Below are positions 51,961 through 62,081 of a stretch of DNA of 64,000 nt, one piece after another (position 1 is the first letter of the stretch; each line of letters opens with the position of its first letter). The stretch spans positions 62,001 through 126,000 of the forward strand of contig CAJTGF010000007.1 of the NCBI GenBank assembly GCA_910575585.1, in the 5' to 3' direction. The DNA is from Clostridiaceae bacterium. GTDB lineage: Bacteria > Bacillota > Clostridia > Lachnospirales > Lachnospiraceae. The notes under the pieces were generated by a model that made no database searches, was not told the DNA's origin, and saw only the letters and a program-made list of their open reading frames with translations. Both the position numbers and the translations under genes were made by a program.

Positions 51961-52077
51961 TGGAACACAAAATAAACAAAATGCCGAAAAAGAGCGCTGA
52001 TTTTTTGGAGATTCCGCATATTTGCCGGGAAAAGAGGTCCTGAAAAGCAGCGCAGCGGCAGGCAAGGAGGGTTCAAT

Positions 52078-53415
52078 ATGAGCTTTATGGAAACCATGCA
52101 GGCGAAAATGGACGCCACGTTCGTCCCCATCGCTTCAAAACTCAACGGGCAGCGGCATGTGGCCGCAGTGCGTGATGCATTTACCCTGGCATTTCCGCTG
52201 ACCCTGGCAGGCTCCATTATTACGCTGGTTAATTTTGCGGTGCTGTCACCGGACGGGTTTATTGCCAAGATGCTCCATCTGGGGGATTTGGTTCCCAATC
52301 TGGCGGATTATCAGCAGATCTTTACGCCGATTCTTAACGGCACCACAAACATCATGTCAGTACTCATTGTATTTCTTACGGCCTACAAGCTGGCGGAGGC
52401 CAATGAAGGGGACAAGGTTTTGTCTTCCCTGTGCGCCATCGGCACATTTTTTATCATCTACCCAGCCTATGTGGCCAGTGAAGTGGGAAATGCCCTGCCT
52501 ATGACATTTATGGGGGCCCAGGGGCTTTTTGTGGCGTTGATCGTGGGACTGCTTGTGGGAGAACTGATCCCGAAGATGGCGAGGAACAAAAAGCTGTGCA
52601 TCAAAATGCCGGATTCGGTTCCGCCGGCTGTGGCCCAGTCCTTTAACCTGGTAATTCCTATTATCATCGTGTTTGTAGGAGCCACGGTTATCAACTACAT
52701 ACTGGGGTTTGTGGCAGAAGGCGGCATCCAGTATGTGATCTACAACAGCATCCAGACACCGTTCAGATCTCTGGGAGGAAATATTGTTACTATCCTGATC
52801 TTTGTCGTGGCACAGCAGTTTCTGTGGATTCTGGGAATCCATGGGCCAAACACCTTAAGCGCCATCCGTTCCGTGATGTTTGCGGAGCAGGGCGTTGCAA
52901 ACCTGGCGTATTTTGGAACCAGCGGTACGACTCTGGGATGCCCGTTTCCCCTTACCTGGGGCAGCATCAACGACGCGTTCGGCAACACGGGAGGTTCCGG
53001 CGCGACTTTGGGCCTGATCATCGCCATTTTCCTGGTGGCCAGAAAAGACAAGCAGCAGATGACCATCGGCAAGCTGGCTCTGGCTCCCGGCCTCTTCAAT
53101 ATCAATGAGCCGCTTATGTTCGGGCTTCCTATTGTTATGAATCCGATTTACGTGGTTCCCTTTATTTTAGCTCCGGTTTCTGGTAATATAATAGGGTATC
53201 TTTGTACCATGGTGTTTAAGATCATTCCGCCGGTGACGCTTGATATCGGTTGGACCACTCCCGGATTTTTGATACCGTTTCTGGGATCAGGTGGGACCAA
53301 TCCGCTGTCGCTGGTGATCGGTATCCTGTGCGTATGTGTCAGTACCGTCATATACCTTCCGTTTGTCAGCGCGGCGGCGAAAGTAAATATGCGGAATGCA
53401 TCAGAGGAGGAGTAA
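52078..53415 (+). CDS. PTS EIIC, lactose/cellobiose family
   Basis: Membrane channel component of a phosphotransferase uptake system for beta-glucosides. 445 residues, about ten membrane helices; GxxNINEPLMFGLPIVMNP with the EP pair is the sugar-binding signature, and FGTSGTTLGCPF/HGPNTLSAI-type motifs are family typical. No EIIA or EIIB domain is fused and none is encoded in the window, so these must come from elsewhere. ATG at 52078 follows AAGGAGGG. It lies 3 bp before the GH1 gene. Confidence 0.92.
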   Translation: MSFMETMQAKMDATFVPIASKLNGQRHVAAVRDAFTLAFPLTLAGSIITLVNFAVLSPDGFIAKMLHLGDLVPNLADYQQIFTPILNGTTNIMSVLIVFLTAYKLAEANEGDKVLSSLCAIGTFFIIYPAYVASEVGNALPMTFMGAQGLFVALIVGLLVGELIPKMARNKKLCIKMPDSVPPAVAQSFNLVIPIIIVFVGATVINYILGFVAEGGIQYVIYNSIQTPFRSLGGNIVTILIFVVAQQFLWILGIHGPNTLSAIRSVMFAEQGVANLAYFGTSGTTLGCPFPLTWGSINDAFGNTGGSGATLGLIIAIFLVARKDKQQMTIGKLALAPGLFNINEPLMFGLPIVMNPIYVVPFILAPVSGNIIGYLCTMVFKIIPPVTLDIGWTTPGFLIPFLGSGGTNPLSLVIGILCVCVSTVIYLPFVSAAAKVNMRNASEEE

Positions 53416-54849
<1,434 letters not shown>

Positions 54850-54867
54850 CAGGAAGACAGAATATGG

Positions 54868-54899
54868 GGGACGGCCCAGGGGAATATGGCGGCCGTCCC
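54868..54899 (+). terminator. Hairpin after the GH1 gene
   Basis: GGGACGGCC (54868-54876) pairs with GGCCGTCCC (54891-54899). The following stretch is only moderately T-rich, so termination is uncertain. Confidence 0.5.
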
Positions 54900-54915
54900 A
54901 CAAATGGGTTTATTC

Positions 54916-55042
54916 ATGTACTCTCGGAATCTCTCCTGCACCTGCCTTTGTGGATGATTTTCCGTCAGATGCACATAAATTTATGCGCATCTGACAAAAA
55001 ACATCTCATAAAATCAGGCACAAAGAGTCTCCGAGAGTACAT
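54916..55042. repeat. 127-bp nested palindrome before the ROK gene
   Basis: Outer arms ATGTACTCTCGGA (54916-54928) and TCCGAGAGTACAT (55030-55042) are a perfect 13-bp inverted repeat. A middle stem pairs TTTGTG.../CACAAAG and GATTTT/AAAATC. The core at 54964-54995 is a 32-bp palindrome: GTCAGATGC, one mismatch, CATAAATTTATG, GCATCTGAC. It is 27 bp before the ROK start. Either a small palindromic mobile element or a leader RNA of the ROK gene. Confidence 0.6.
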
Positions 55043-55069
55043 AGTCTAAAAGAGGGGGAAAAGACGGTT

Positions 55070-55978
55070 ATGGCGGATATAAAAAAGTGTCTTTGCATTG
55101 ACGTAGGGGGAACGGCGATAAAGCATGGAGTGATTGATTCCGATCTGAATTTAACCCATAAAGGAGAGGTTCCCACATCCTTCGACGGCGTGGACGATTA
55201 TCTGGATGCCCTGGAACAGATCTACAGGCAGACTTTGGACCGGGTGCAGGGAATTGCCATGTCGGTTCCGGGAGTTATTGACAGTGAAAACGGCATCTGC
55301 ATCAGCGGAGGAAACTTAAAGTTCATTGAGAATTTTAATCTGGCAGAAGAACTGGGAAAACGGATGAAGGTTCCGGTGTCGGTTATGAATGACGCTAAGA
55401 GCGCGGCTATGGCGGAGGCCAGATGGGGGGCTTTGGCCGACTGTAAGGACGGTATCGTTATCGTTCTTGGCACAGGGATTGGCGGGGCGCTGATCAAGGA
55501 CGGAAAGGTCCATTTTGGAAAAAGCTTTGCTGCCGGAGAGTTTAGCTTTATTAATTTAAGTGAGAGTATGGATTCTATGGACAGTACCTGGGCAGGACGG
55601 GCGGGAAATCCCAGGCTCCGCGCTTTGGTGGCCAACGCTAAAGGGATTGAAGATCCGGAGTCTATTACGGGTTTTGACGTGTTTCGCTGGGCAGGGGAGG
55701 GGGATCCGCTGGTTCTTATGGCGCTAGAGCAGTTTACCAGGGGTATCGCCCATATGATCATTAACCTGCAGGTGATTTATGACCCGGACAGGTTCGTCAT
55801 CGGAGGAGGCATCAGCAGGCAGCCTCTTTTGCTGAAATATATTCAGAAGAACCTGGATTATTTTTATACCCAGTTTAAATGGCCGGGACAGAAGGCGGAT
55901 GTAGCTACCTGCAAGTTCTTTAATGACGCGAATTTGATCGGGGCTTACAGTTATTATTTGAGCCGGTTTGGAGAGTAA
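55070..55978 (+). CDS. ROK family protein, probable sugar kinase
   Basis: 302 residues. ATP-binding start CIDVGGTAIKHGVID, then VMNDAKSAAMAEARWG (catalytic Asp in ND) and VLGTGIGGALIKDG. The Cys-rich zinc motif found in many ROK kinases and repressors is missing from the expected place, where the sequence reads EFSFINLSESMDSMDSTWAG. No helix-turn-helix, so a kinase, possibly for glucose or a beta-glucoside. ATG at 55070 follows AAAGAGGGGG. It ends the beta-glucoside group; a strong terminator follows. Confidence 0.85.
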   Translation: MADIKKCLCIDVGGTAIKHGVIDSDLNLTHKGEVPTSFDGVDDYLDALEQIYRQTLDRVQGIAMSVPGVIDSENGICISGGNLKFIENFNLAEELGKRMKVPVSVMNDAKSAAMAEARWGALADCKDGIVIVLGTGIGGALIKDGKVHFGKSFAAGEFSFINLSESMDSMDSTWAGRAGNPRLRALVANAKGIEDPESITGFDVFRWAGEGDPLVLMALEQFTRGIAHMIINLQVIYDPDRFVIGGGISRQPLLLKYIQKNLDYFYTQFKWPGQKADVATCKFFNDANLIGAYSYYLSRFGE

Positions 55979-56007
55979 GTTCCGGTTTTGCATACTCCTG
56001 GAAAGCA

Positions 56008-56050
56008 GGGGACAGACAGTGGTTTCGCAGTCTGTCCCCTTTATTTTTGT
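56008..56050 (+). terminator. Terminator after the ROK gene
   Basis: GGGGACAGAC (56008-56017) pairs with GTCTGTCCCC (56030-56039), followed by TTTATTTTTG. Separates the beta-glucoside group from the cupin group. Confidence 0.85.
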
Positions 56051-56124
56051 CTTATCATAAACAAAAACCGGTCCGGGATTTATCGGTTTTTTGCAGGAAA
56101 TTATTGTTTTTTTATCTGAATTCT

Positions 56125-56218
56125 CAAAGTTTAGAAAAAGGAAATGCAGAGATACTAAACTTTGTGGAAGTACCGGATAAATAATCGAATATTTAGATAA
56201 TGGAAATAGAAAAATCGA
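56125..56218. promoter_or_regulatory. Operator-like dyad and direct repeats before the cupin cluster
   Basis: CAAAGTTTAG (56125-56134) and CTAAACTTTG (56155-56164) form a perfect dyad, centres 30 bp apart. Downstream, ATCGAATATTTAGAT and ATCGAAATATTTGTAGAT (about 56187 and 56215) are similar direct repeats. All lie upstream of the promoter at 56235, where a LysR-type activator would bind. Confidence 0.5.
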
Positions 56219-56234
56219 AATATTTGTAGATGAA

Positions 56235-56264
56235 TTGACATAATTACCTGATATTTTGTATAAT
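56235..56264 (+). promoter_or_regulatory. Promoter of the cupin cluster
   Basis: TTGACA, 18-bp spacer, TATAAT; both boxes are perfect. 42 bp before the first cupin gene. Confidence 0.7.
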
Positions 56265-56305
56265 TTCACCATCAAAAATAAAATATTTTACAGGAGGATG
56301 TAAAA

Positions 56306-57070
56306 ATGAAACAAATGCAACTGGCTAAGGGCAAGGATGTAACATTTCAATTTGAAAACGGCCTGGCACAGACAGAGATTTTGGCTGGGTGCAGTGAGGA
56401 CTTGAGGATTTTTAGATGTGTCCTGAAAAAAGGCCATGTTTGGAAGCCGGAATTATTCAGTATCACGGACAAGATTCAGTTTTTTGCATTTATTTCAGCA
56501 AGCGGGTATGTACTGACTACGGACCGCTCCTACAATATAGATGACAGGGCTGTTTTCTGTCCTGATTTTGACAAGGATCCTGGTATTGAAATTCATGCCG
56601 GAGCAGAGGACTTGGAATTTTATCGGTATATCGGTGTGATGAATGACTGGGATATCCGGAGATTCAAATTGCAGCACATTGTCCTCCCAAGATTCAGGCT
56701 GTTTAAAGACGGCGTACGCTATACGGAGGGCTTCACAGGAGATGCCGGTTCCAACCTTCGTTCCCATCTGCTTTTGGAAGGAAGGCAGCTTGGAAGATAC
56801 AGTATGGGGTATAATGTAGGAGAGGGCCCGTCTTTTGTGGGAACTCATACACATGATGTAGTAGAACAGTGGTATTTCGTCCTTCAGGATTCCAGCTTTA
56901 CCTATACTGCCGACCAGGGAGATGTGGAGATGGAAGCATATGACGTATCTTATACGGACAGAGGAGTTCCTCATGGAAGCAAGGCACGCGCCGATCAGAA
57001 GATCAACTATTTCTGGGTAGAACTGGCTACGGAGGGATACCCGGAAGTGGCGATTGCTCCGGAAGAATAA
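56306..57070 (+). CDS. Bicupin-like protein 1 of unknown function, intact metal motif
   Basis: 254 residues, two beta-rich halves; the C-terminal half has a canonical cupin metal site: His181, His183 and Glu187 in GTHTHDVVEQWYFV and His223 in RGVPHGS. The N-terminal half lacks such residues. It is a distant paralogue of the two cupins at 58072 and 58830 (shared GG..RIFRC/..RNFRCSLKAG, QLGR, D-W-[ED] and closing YFWVE/YYVWFEH lines). ATG follows CAGGAGGATG. First gene of the cluster; LysR follows after 67 bp. Could be an isomerase, epimerase or dioxygenase; I do not recognise the reaction. Confidence 0.7.
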   Translation: MKQMQLAKGKDVTFQFENGLAQTEILAGCSEDLRIFRCVLKKGHVWKPELFSITDKIQFFAFISASGYVLTTDRSYNIDDRAVFCPDFDKDPGIEIHAGAEDLEFYRYIGVMNDWDIRRFKLQHIVLPRFRLFKDGVRYTEGFTGDAGSNLRSHLLLEGRQLGRYSMGYNVGEGPSFVGTHTHDVVEQWYFVLQDSSFTYTADQGDVEMEAYDVSYTDRGVPHGSKARADQKINYFWVELATEGYPEVAIAPEE

Positions 57071-57137
57071 CATTGAGAAAGGTGGCTGGCTAGGATAATG
57101 ATTGGGATGAAATTACATAGGACAGGAAGGAGGACAT

Positions 57138-58049
57138 ATGGATTTAGAAAGCATCGAGATCTTTTTGGCAGTTGTACGGACGAGAAATGTTTCAAAAGCA
57201 GCCAAGATCCTGTTTATCTCCCAATCTACGGTCAGCTACCGGTTAAGGCTTTTGGAGGAAGAACTGGACTGCAAGCTGGTGGAGCGGGGAAGGGGACAGA
57301 ATCAGACTTGCCTGACAAAAGAGGGGGAGATGTTTTTCCCCATTGCCGAACGTCTAAAAAATATACGGTATGACATTGAGTCGTTTAAAGACATATCCCG
57401 CCATCCTTCAATTAGTATCGGCTGTGTGGAGAGCATGGCAATCTATTTGCTGGATGAATTGAATAATCAGGTGGCAGAGCGCAATAATAAAGTGAAAATG
57501 CATTTTATGATCAATAACAGCGAGAATATTTATGAGATGCTGGAGAACGGACAAGTTGATCTTGCCTATGTGATCGAACCCATAAGACAGAAAAATATAT
57601 CGCTGACTCCCTTATTTACGGAACAGATGGTATTGGTAGCTTCTGACGCTATGAAACTGGAGGGCAGCAGCATCCATCCAAACCAGTTGGATATACGGGA
57701 TGCCTGCCAATTTGACTGGAAAGAACAGAATCTTAACACATGGTTTGAACATTGGTTCAACCCCAAAGAGCTTCCTTATCTGAAGACCAACTCGCCGCCC
57801 TTTGCCTTCAGCTTTATGAAGAGTCATGTATGCTGGTCTGTGGTTCCCCATTCCATGGGCAAAAGGCTGGAGCGGGAGGCTGGAATGAAGCTTTATACCA
57901 TTAAGGAACCGCCCCAGGAACGGATCTGCTATCGGGCGGCATCGAATGGCAGACACACCTTGTATCCGGATGCGATCAAATATTGGGACAGAGAAATGAA
58001 GCGTTTTATTCTCTCAAAGCCGTGGCTGGAGACGGCAAAAGAAAAGTGA
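57138..58049 (+). CDS. LysR family transcriptional regulator
   Basis: 303 residues. N-terminal winged helix-turn-helix (1-60; IEIFLAVVRTRNVSKAAKILFISQSTVSYRLRLLEEELDCKLVER) and a C-terminal effector domain from about residue 88. It is embedded among the cupin genes on the same strand, so is likely both regulator and member of the operon. Candidate site: dyad at 56125-56164. Inducer is presumably the pathway substrate. ATG follows AAGGAGGACAT. Confidence 0.92.
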   Translation: MDLESIEIFLAVVRTRNVSKAAKILFISQSTVSYRLRLLEEELDCKLVERGRGQNQTCLTKEGEMFFPIAERLKNIRYDIESFKDISRHPSISIGCVESMAIYLLDELNNQVAERNNKVKMHFMINNSENIYEMLENGQVDLAYVIEPIRQKNISLTPLFTEQMVLVASDAMKLEGSSIHPNQLDIRDACQFDWKEQNLNTWFEHWFNPKELPYLKTNSPPFAFSFMKSHVCWSVVPHSMGKRLEREAGMKLYTIKEPPQERICYRAASNGRHTLYPDAIKYWDREMKRFILSKPWLETAKEK

Positions 58050-58071
58050 ATGAGAAATCGGAGGTAAAAAG

Positions 58072-58815
58072 ATGGCCATTAAGATAGACAGAAGGAGTTC
58101 TGATATACCCTATGATGAACACGGGTTTGCCATGACAGAACTGCTTCCCGGAACTTATGAAGGAGGGATCCGGAATTTCAGATGCAGTTTAAAGGCAGGG
58201 AGCCAGTACAGCCCCGCGCTGTATAAAGATAAAACGGTTATCCTGTTTTTCGGTATGGGAAGAGGATATGTGATTGATGAAAAGGACGCCTATAATATCG
58301 AAGAATTAAGTTTTTATGTACCGGAATTCGATAAAACTCCATATACGGTCCATGCTGCTGAGGATATGGAATTTGTGTTAAGCGTGGTGGAGATGAACCA
58401 GTGGGATTGGGAAGTTTACAACGCGTCCCATGCAAGGCTGCCGTTTTTCCGCCCTATCAGCAAGTGTTCTGTTTATGACCAGAGCTGCAAAGGGCCGAAA
58501 ACCTCATCCTGGAATGTGCTTCAGGGAAAACAGCTTGGGCGGATCATGATCGGCGCGGTCAGGGCAGTGGGAGACGGCACCAGGGAAAAAGGCCATAAAG
58601 CCGTACATCAGTGGAACTACTGTGTAGGCAATTCGGACTTTAACCTGACCGTGGGAGACGAAACCGTGGGAACCGTTGCCGGCGACTGGAGTTTTGTTCC
58701 GGCGGGAGAGGATCACAGCCTTGTTTCTGAGGAAGGGAAAGAGGCCTATTATGTTTGGTTCGAACATTTTGCAAAAGAAAAAGATTTTATCGTAAAGCCC
58801 GCCCCAAGGCGTTAA
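58072..58815 (+). CDS. Bicupin-like protein 2 of unknown function, altered metal motif
   Basis: 247 residues. Strongly similar to cupin 3 over the whole length (TELLPGTY-x-GGIRN, EDMEFVLSVVEMNQWD, KQLGRIM, GNSDFN, PAG-x-DHSL). In the C-terminal half the HxHx(3)E positions read Lys173, His175 and His179, with His215 kept. Thus one His is replaced by Lys and the usual Glu by His. That fits an altered metal site or none. ATG at 58072 follows GGAGGTAAAAAG. 14 bp before the cupin 3 start. Not recognised as any named enzyme. Confidence 0.7.
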   Translation: MAIKIDRRSSDIPYDEHGFAMTELLPGTYEGGIRNFRCSLKAGSQYSPALYKDKTVILFFGMGRGYVIDEKDAYNIEELSFYVPEFDKTPYTVHAAEDMEFVLSVVEMNQWDWEVYNASHARLPFFRPISKCSVYDQSCKGPKTSSWNVLQGKQLGRIMIGAVRAVGDGTREKGHKAVHQWNYCVGNSDFNLTVGDETVGTVAGDWSFVPAGEDHSLVSEEGKEAYYVWFEHFAKEKDFIVKPAPRR

Positions 58816-58829
58816 AAGGAGATGCGACC

Positions 58830-59597
58830 ATGGAAAAGGTATATGTAGTAAAAAATGAAGATATCAAAGTGGAATATGATGAAAACGGATTTTACATGAC
58901 AGAGCTGCTTCCCGGCACCTACAGCGGAGGCATCCGGAATTATAAATGTTTCCTGAAAGCCGGCTGCGAAGTCAGCCCAAAGTTGCACAAGGACGATACG
59001 GTGATCCTTATGTTCGGCAGGGGAAGAGGGTATGTGAGAACGGCAGAGAAACTTCACAAAATAACGGAAGTTGCTTTCTACGCGCCTGATTTTGACAGGG
59101 TTCCCTATGCGATACATGCCTATGAGGATATGGAGTTTGTGCTGAGCGTGGTGGAAATGAATCAGTGGGATAAGGAATTGTATCAGGAGTGTCATATCCG
59201 GCTTCCCTACTTTACCCTTATCAGCGATGCCGTTATTTATGATCAGGACTGTAAAGGCCCAAACACCTCTTCCTGGTGGATCTTCAGCCCCAAACAGCTG
59301 GGAAGGATCATGCTGGGAGTTGTCAGGGCCGTAGGAGAGGGTACGGTGGAAAAGGGCCATGACAGAGTGGAGCAGTGGAATTATTGTCTGGGCAATTCGG
59401 ATTTTAACATGACTGTGGAGGATGCTCCGGTGGTCAATCATAAGGCCGGTGAGTGGAGCTATATTCCGGCTGGCTTTGACCATTCGCTATTGGCTGACCC
59501 TGGAAAAGAGATCTACTATGTCTGGTATGAGCATTATGTGAGGGAGAAGGATTTCTGTGTCAGTCTGGAACCGGGACAGGAGTGGACGGACGATTAA
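58830..59597 (+). CDS. Bicupin-like protein 3 of unknown function
   Basis: 255 residues from ATG 58830 (MEKVYVVKNEDIKVEYD) behind AAAAGGAGATG; the earlier frame start overlaps cupin 2. Metal-site positions read Lys175, His177, Glu181 (in KGHDRVEQWNYC) and His218 (in PAGFDHSL): one of the two early His is missing, the Glu is kept. Same fold as cupin 2. The two may form a heterodimer. Followed after 28 bp by ABC importer genes. Confidence 0.7.
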   Translation: MEKVYVVKNEDIKVEYDENGFYMTELLPGTYSGGIRNYKCFLKAGCEVSPKLHKDDTVILMFGRGRGYVRTAEKLHKITEVAFYAPDFDRVPYAIHAYEDMEFVLSVVEMNQWDKELYQECHIRLPYFTLISDAVIYDQDCKGPNTSSWWIFSPKQLGRIMLGVVRAVGEGTVEKGHDRVEQWNYCLGNSDFNMTVEDAPVVNHKAGEWSYIPAGFDHSLLADPGKEIYYVWYEHYVREKDFCVSLEPGQEWTDD

Positions 59598-59625
59598 CTT
59601 ATAATACGGAAGGAGGACATCATCC

Positions 59626-60279
59626 ATGGGCAACTTGAAAGTCTTATCTATTTGGGAGCAATACAGCTACTATTATCTGGAAGGAATGTCCGCAACCCTT
59701 AAAATAGCAGTGGTATCTGTACTTACCAGTATTTTGTTCGGAATAATCATTGGTATCCTGCGGCTGTCCAGAAACTGCGTGCTGAAAAATATTTTTGCGT
59801 TTTATGTAAGCTTTATCCGGGGCACGCCCATGCTGATTCAGATTTACATTGTTTATTATTCTCTTTCTTTCAATATGACTATGTTTACTGCTTCGGTGGT
59901 GGCGCTGACAGTAAACGCAAGCGCATATATCGGTGAAACGGTGAGAGGAGGCATTGAATCGGTTGATAAAGGGCAGATGGAAGCGGCCAGGAGTCTTGGG
60001 CTGTCTCACTGGCAGGCGATGCAGGAGATCGTGATCCCCCAGGCCATAAAGAGCATTTTGCCGTCTCTGTGCAACCAGTTTATTATTCTGATAAAAAATA
60101 CGTCCATGATGTCTGTCATCGGCGTCCATGAGCTGATGTATAACTCCAATACCGTGCGGGCCAATACCTACCTGGCATTTGAACCCCTTATCATAGCGGC
60201 GACCATGTATTTTGTGGTGTGCTTTATACTTGAAAAGGGCGTCAATTATCTTGAGAGGAGGCTGAAATACAGTGCTTGA
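59626..60279 (+). CDS. Polar-amino-acid-type ABC importer permease
   Basis: 217 residues, HisM/GlnP family with about five membrane helices. The first helix contains [18 protein letters not shown], the EAA loop reads [29 protein letters not shown], and [13 protein letters not shown] precedes it; all typical. ATG at 59626 follows GGAGGACATC. The stop overlaps the ATPase start by 8 bp. The substrate class is amino acid or a similar small zwitterion; opines and amino sugars also use this family. Confidence 0.92.
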   Translation: MGNLKVLSIWEQYSYYYLEGMSATLKIAVVSVLTSILFGIIIGILRLSRNCVLKNIFAFYVSFIRGTPMLIQIYIVYYSLSFNMTMFTASVVALTVNASAYIGETVRGGIESVDKGQMEAARSLGLSHWQAMQEIVIPQAIKSILPSLCNQFIILIKNTSMMSVIGVHELMYNSNTVRANTYLAFEPLIIAATMYFVVCFILEKGVNYLERRLKYSA

Positions 60280-60994
60280 CGTAATAAATCTGGAGAAGAG
60301 TTTTGGAAAACTTCATGTTCTTCGGGGAATCAATGTTACCATAAAGAAAGGCGAGGTTGTATGCGTCATCGGTCCCTCCGGCGGAGGCAAGAGTACGTTT
60401 ATCCGCTGCCTTAACCTTTTGGAGAAACCTACAGGAGGCGATATCATTTTCGAAGGGGTATCGCTGATGAATAAAAAAGTAAACCTGGATGAACACAGAA
60501 AAAAGATCGGGATGGTGTTTCAGCACTTTAATTTGTTTGCCAATAAAAATGTTCTTAACAATATAACCCTGGCTCTTATGAAAGTGAAGAAGATGAAGCG
60601 GGAGGAAGCCGACGAAGTGGCCATGAAGATGTTAAAGAGGGTAGGCCTGGAGGAAAAGGCGCGGCAGTTTCCAAGCCAGCTTTCGGGAGGCCAGAAGCAG
60701 AGGGTGGCTATCGCCCGGTCCCTTGCCATGAATCCGGATATTATGCTATTTGATGAGCCTACCAGCGCCCTGGACCCTGAGATGGTGGGGGAGGTGCTAA
60801 GCCTTATGAAAGAATTGGCAAAAGACGGAATGACCATGGTGGTGGTGACCCATGAGATCGGCTTTGCCCGGGAAGTGGCTGACCGGATCTTGTTTCTGGA
60901 TCAGGGGGTTATTTTGGAGGAAAACAGTCCCGATGAGCTTTTGAACCATCCTGTGCATGAGAGAACAAAGGACTTTTTATCTAAGGTTCTTTAA
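60272..60994 (+). CDS. Polar-amino-acid-type ABC importer ATPase
   Basis: 240 residues. Walker [16 protein letters not shown], signature [16 protein letters not shown], Walker [21 protein letters not shown], and the His-switch [13 protein letters not shown]. The GTG start at 60272 follows GAGAGGAGG inside the permease gene, so the two are translationally coupled. GlnQ/HisP type, 240 residues as usual. Confidence 0.93.
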   Translation: MLDVINLEKSFGKLHVLRGINVTIKKGEVVCVIGPSGGGKSTFIRCLNLLEKPTGGDIIFEGVSLMNKKVNLDEHRKKIGMVFQHFNLFANKNVLNNITLALMKVKKMKREEADEVAMKMLKRVGLEEKARQFPSQLSGGQKQRVAIARSLAMNPDIMLFDEPTSALDPEMVGEVLSLMKELAKDGMTMVVVTHEIGFAREVADRILFLDQGVILEENSPDELLNHPVHERTKDFLSKVL

Positions 60995-61014
60995 TATAAG
61001 AAAGGAGAAGTACT

Positions 61015-61998
61015 ATGAAAAAAAGATGGATCGCAACAGCACTTGCAGCAGTTATGGCAGCAGGCACACTGGCAGGCTGCAGTTCGAAACCGGAGGAGAC
61101 ACAGGCTCCTGCCCAGGTGGAGATGACGGTAGATGCCGGGACTGTCCAGACGGAGGCGCCTTCCGGTACGGAGGCAGAGACAGAAGCACAAGAGTATGGG
61201 CCGATTCTTTCGAAAGCAAAGGAATCAGGGAAACTGGTTGCGGCGATCAACGCGCAGTCTCCGCCGTGGAGGTTCCACAAAATCGTAGACGGGCAGGATA
61301 AACTGTGCGGCTTCGAGATCAGCATGTGCTATGGATTGGCTGATTATGTATCGGAGAAGCTGGGGACCGAGGTGGAAGTTGAAATTAATGATATGACCTT
61401 CCCGGGAGTTCTGGCAGCGCTGCAGGCAGGACAGGTGGATTTTGCCCCGTCGCTGGCAGGCACTGAGGAGAGAAGGCAGAATATGGATTTTTCCATTCCC
61501 TATCACCGCTCCCTCCAGACGATCGTGATCAAGAAGGACAGGGAAAATGAGGATATTTTCGCCCCTGAGAATGGCATGAATGGTGTCAGCACGGCGTCTC
61601 TGCAGGGTTCCTCCACCTCGGTTACTTTTGCGGAGCAGTATCCGGATGCCAACCTGATCGACTATGAGTCAACGCCGGACATTGTGCTGGCAGTGGCCAA
61701 CGGCAAAGTGGATGCAGCCGTTCTTAACGAGAAATATGCCATCCTTATCTGTAAAGCAAACCCGGATCTGATGATTGACTATGATCTGTCCTTTGATATT
61801 CCCGTTGACAGAGATCCCGGCGCATCCATTGCCATTCCCAAGGGCAATGAGGATTTTGTAGAGCTGGTAGATGAGTGGCTCAATACGATCTTATCTGACG
61901 GCACGTTCTCCTCTTACGAGCAGGAAGCAATCGCGCAGTTGGATGATCCGGATCTGCTGGAAGGCTTCAGCTCCAAGAATATTCTGAATCAAAAGTAG
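61015..61998 (+). CDS. ABC importer solute-binding lipoprotein, family 3
   Basis: 327 residues: signal peptide and lipobox LAGCS (Cys21), Glu/Thr-rich linker to about 57, then a family-3 binding domain. Recognisable lines: LCGFEISMCYGLADYVSEKLG, GVLAALQAGQVDFAPSLAGTEERRQNMDFSIPYH (Arg of TERR binds substrate carboxylate in the family) and AVANGKVDAAVLNEKY. In amino-acid receptors the first segment reads GFDVD; here it is GFEIS, so ligand contacts differ. Completes the importer. ATG follows AAAGGAG. Confidence 0.9.
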   Translation: MKKRWIATALAAVMAAGTLAGCSSKPEETQAPAQVEMTVDAGTVQTEAPSGTEAETEAQEYGPILSKAKESGKLVAAINAQSPPWRFHKIVDGQDKLCGFEISMCYGLADYVSEKLGTEVEVEINDMTFPGVLAALQAGQVDFAPSLAGTEERRQNMDFSIPYHRSLQTIVIKKDRENEDIFAPENGMNGVSTASLQGSSTSVTFAEQYPDANLIDYESTPDIVLAVANGKVDAAVLNEKYAILICKANPDLMIDYDLSFDIPVDRDPGASIAIPKGNEDFVELVDEWLNTILSDGTFSSYEQEAIAQLDDPDLLEGFSSKNILNQK

Positions 61999-62019
61999 AT
62001 GCATGCGCTTGTTAAAAGA

Positions 62020-62056
62020 GCTGCCGCAGCAAGCACTTTGCTGCGGCAGCATTTTT
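62020..62056 (+). terminator. Terminator between importer and TIM-barrel genes
   Basis: GCTGCCGCAGCA (62020-62031) pairs perfectly with TGCTGCGGCAGC (62039-62050), followed by ATTTTTAG. Likely partial, since the next genes are 25 bp on with no clear new promoter. Confidence 0.75.
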
Positions 62057-62081
62057 AGGATGGAATACGAAAGGAGCGATT

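Noticed and set aside
58755-58829. Longer start for cupin 3
   Set aside because: It overlaps cupin 2 in another frame, while ATG 58830 has a good ribosome site and matches the paralogue's length.
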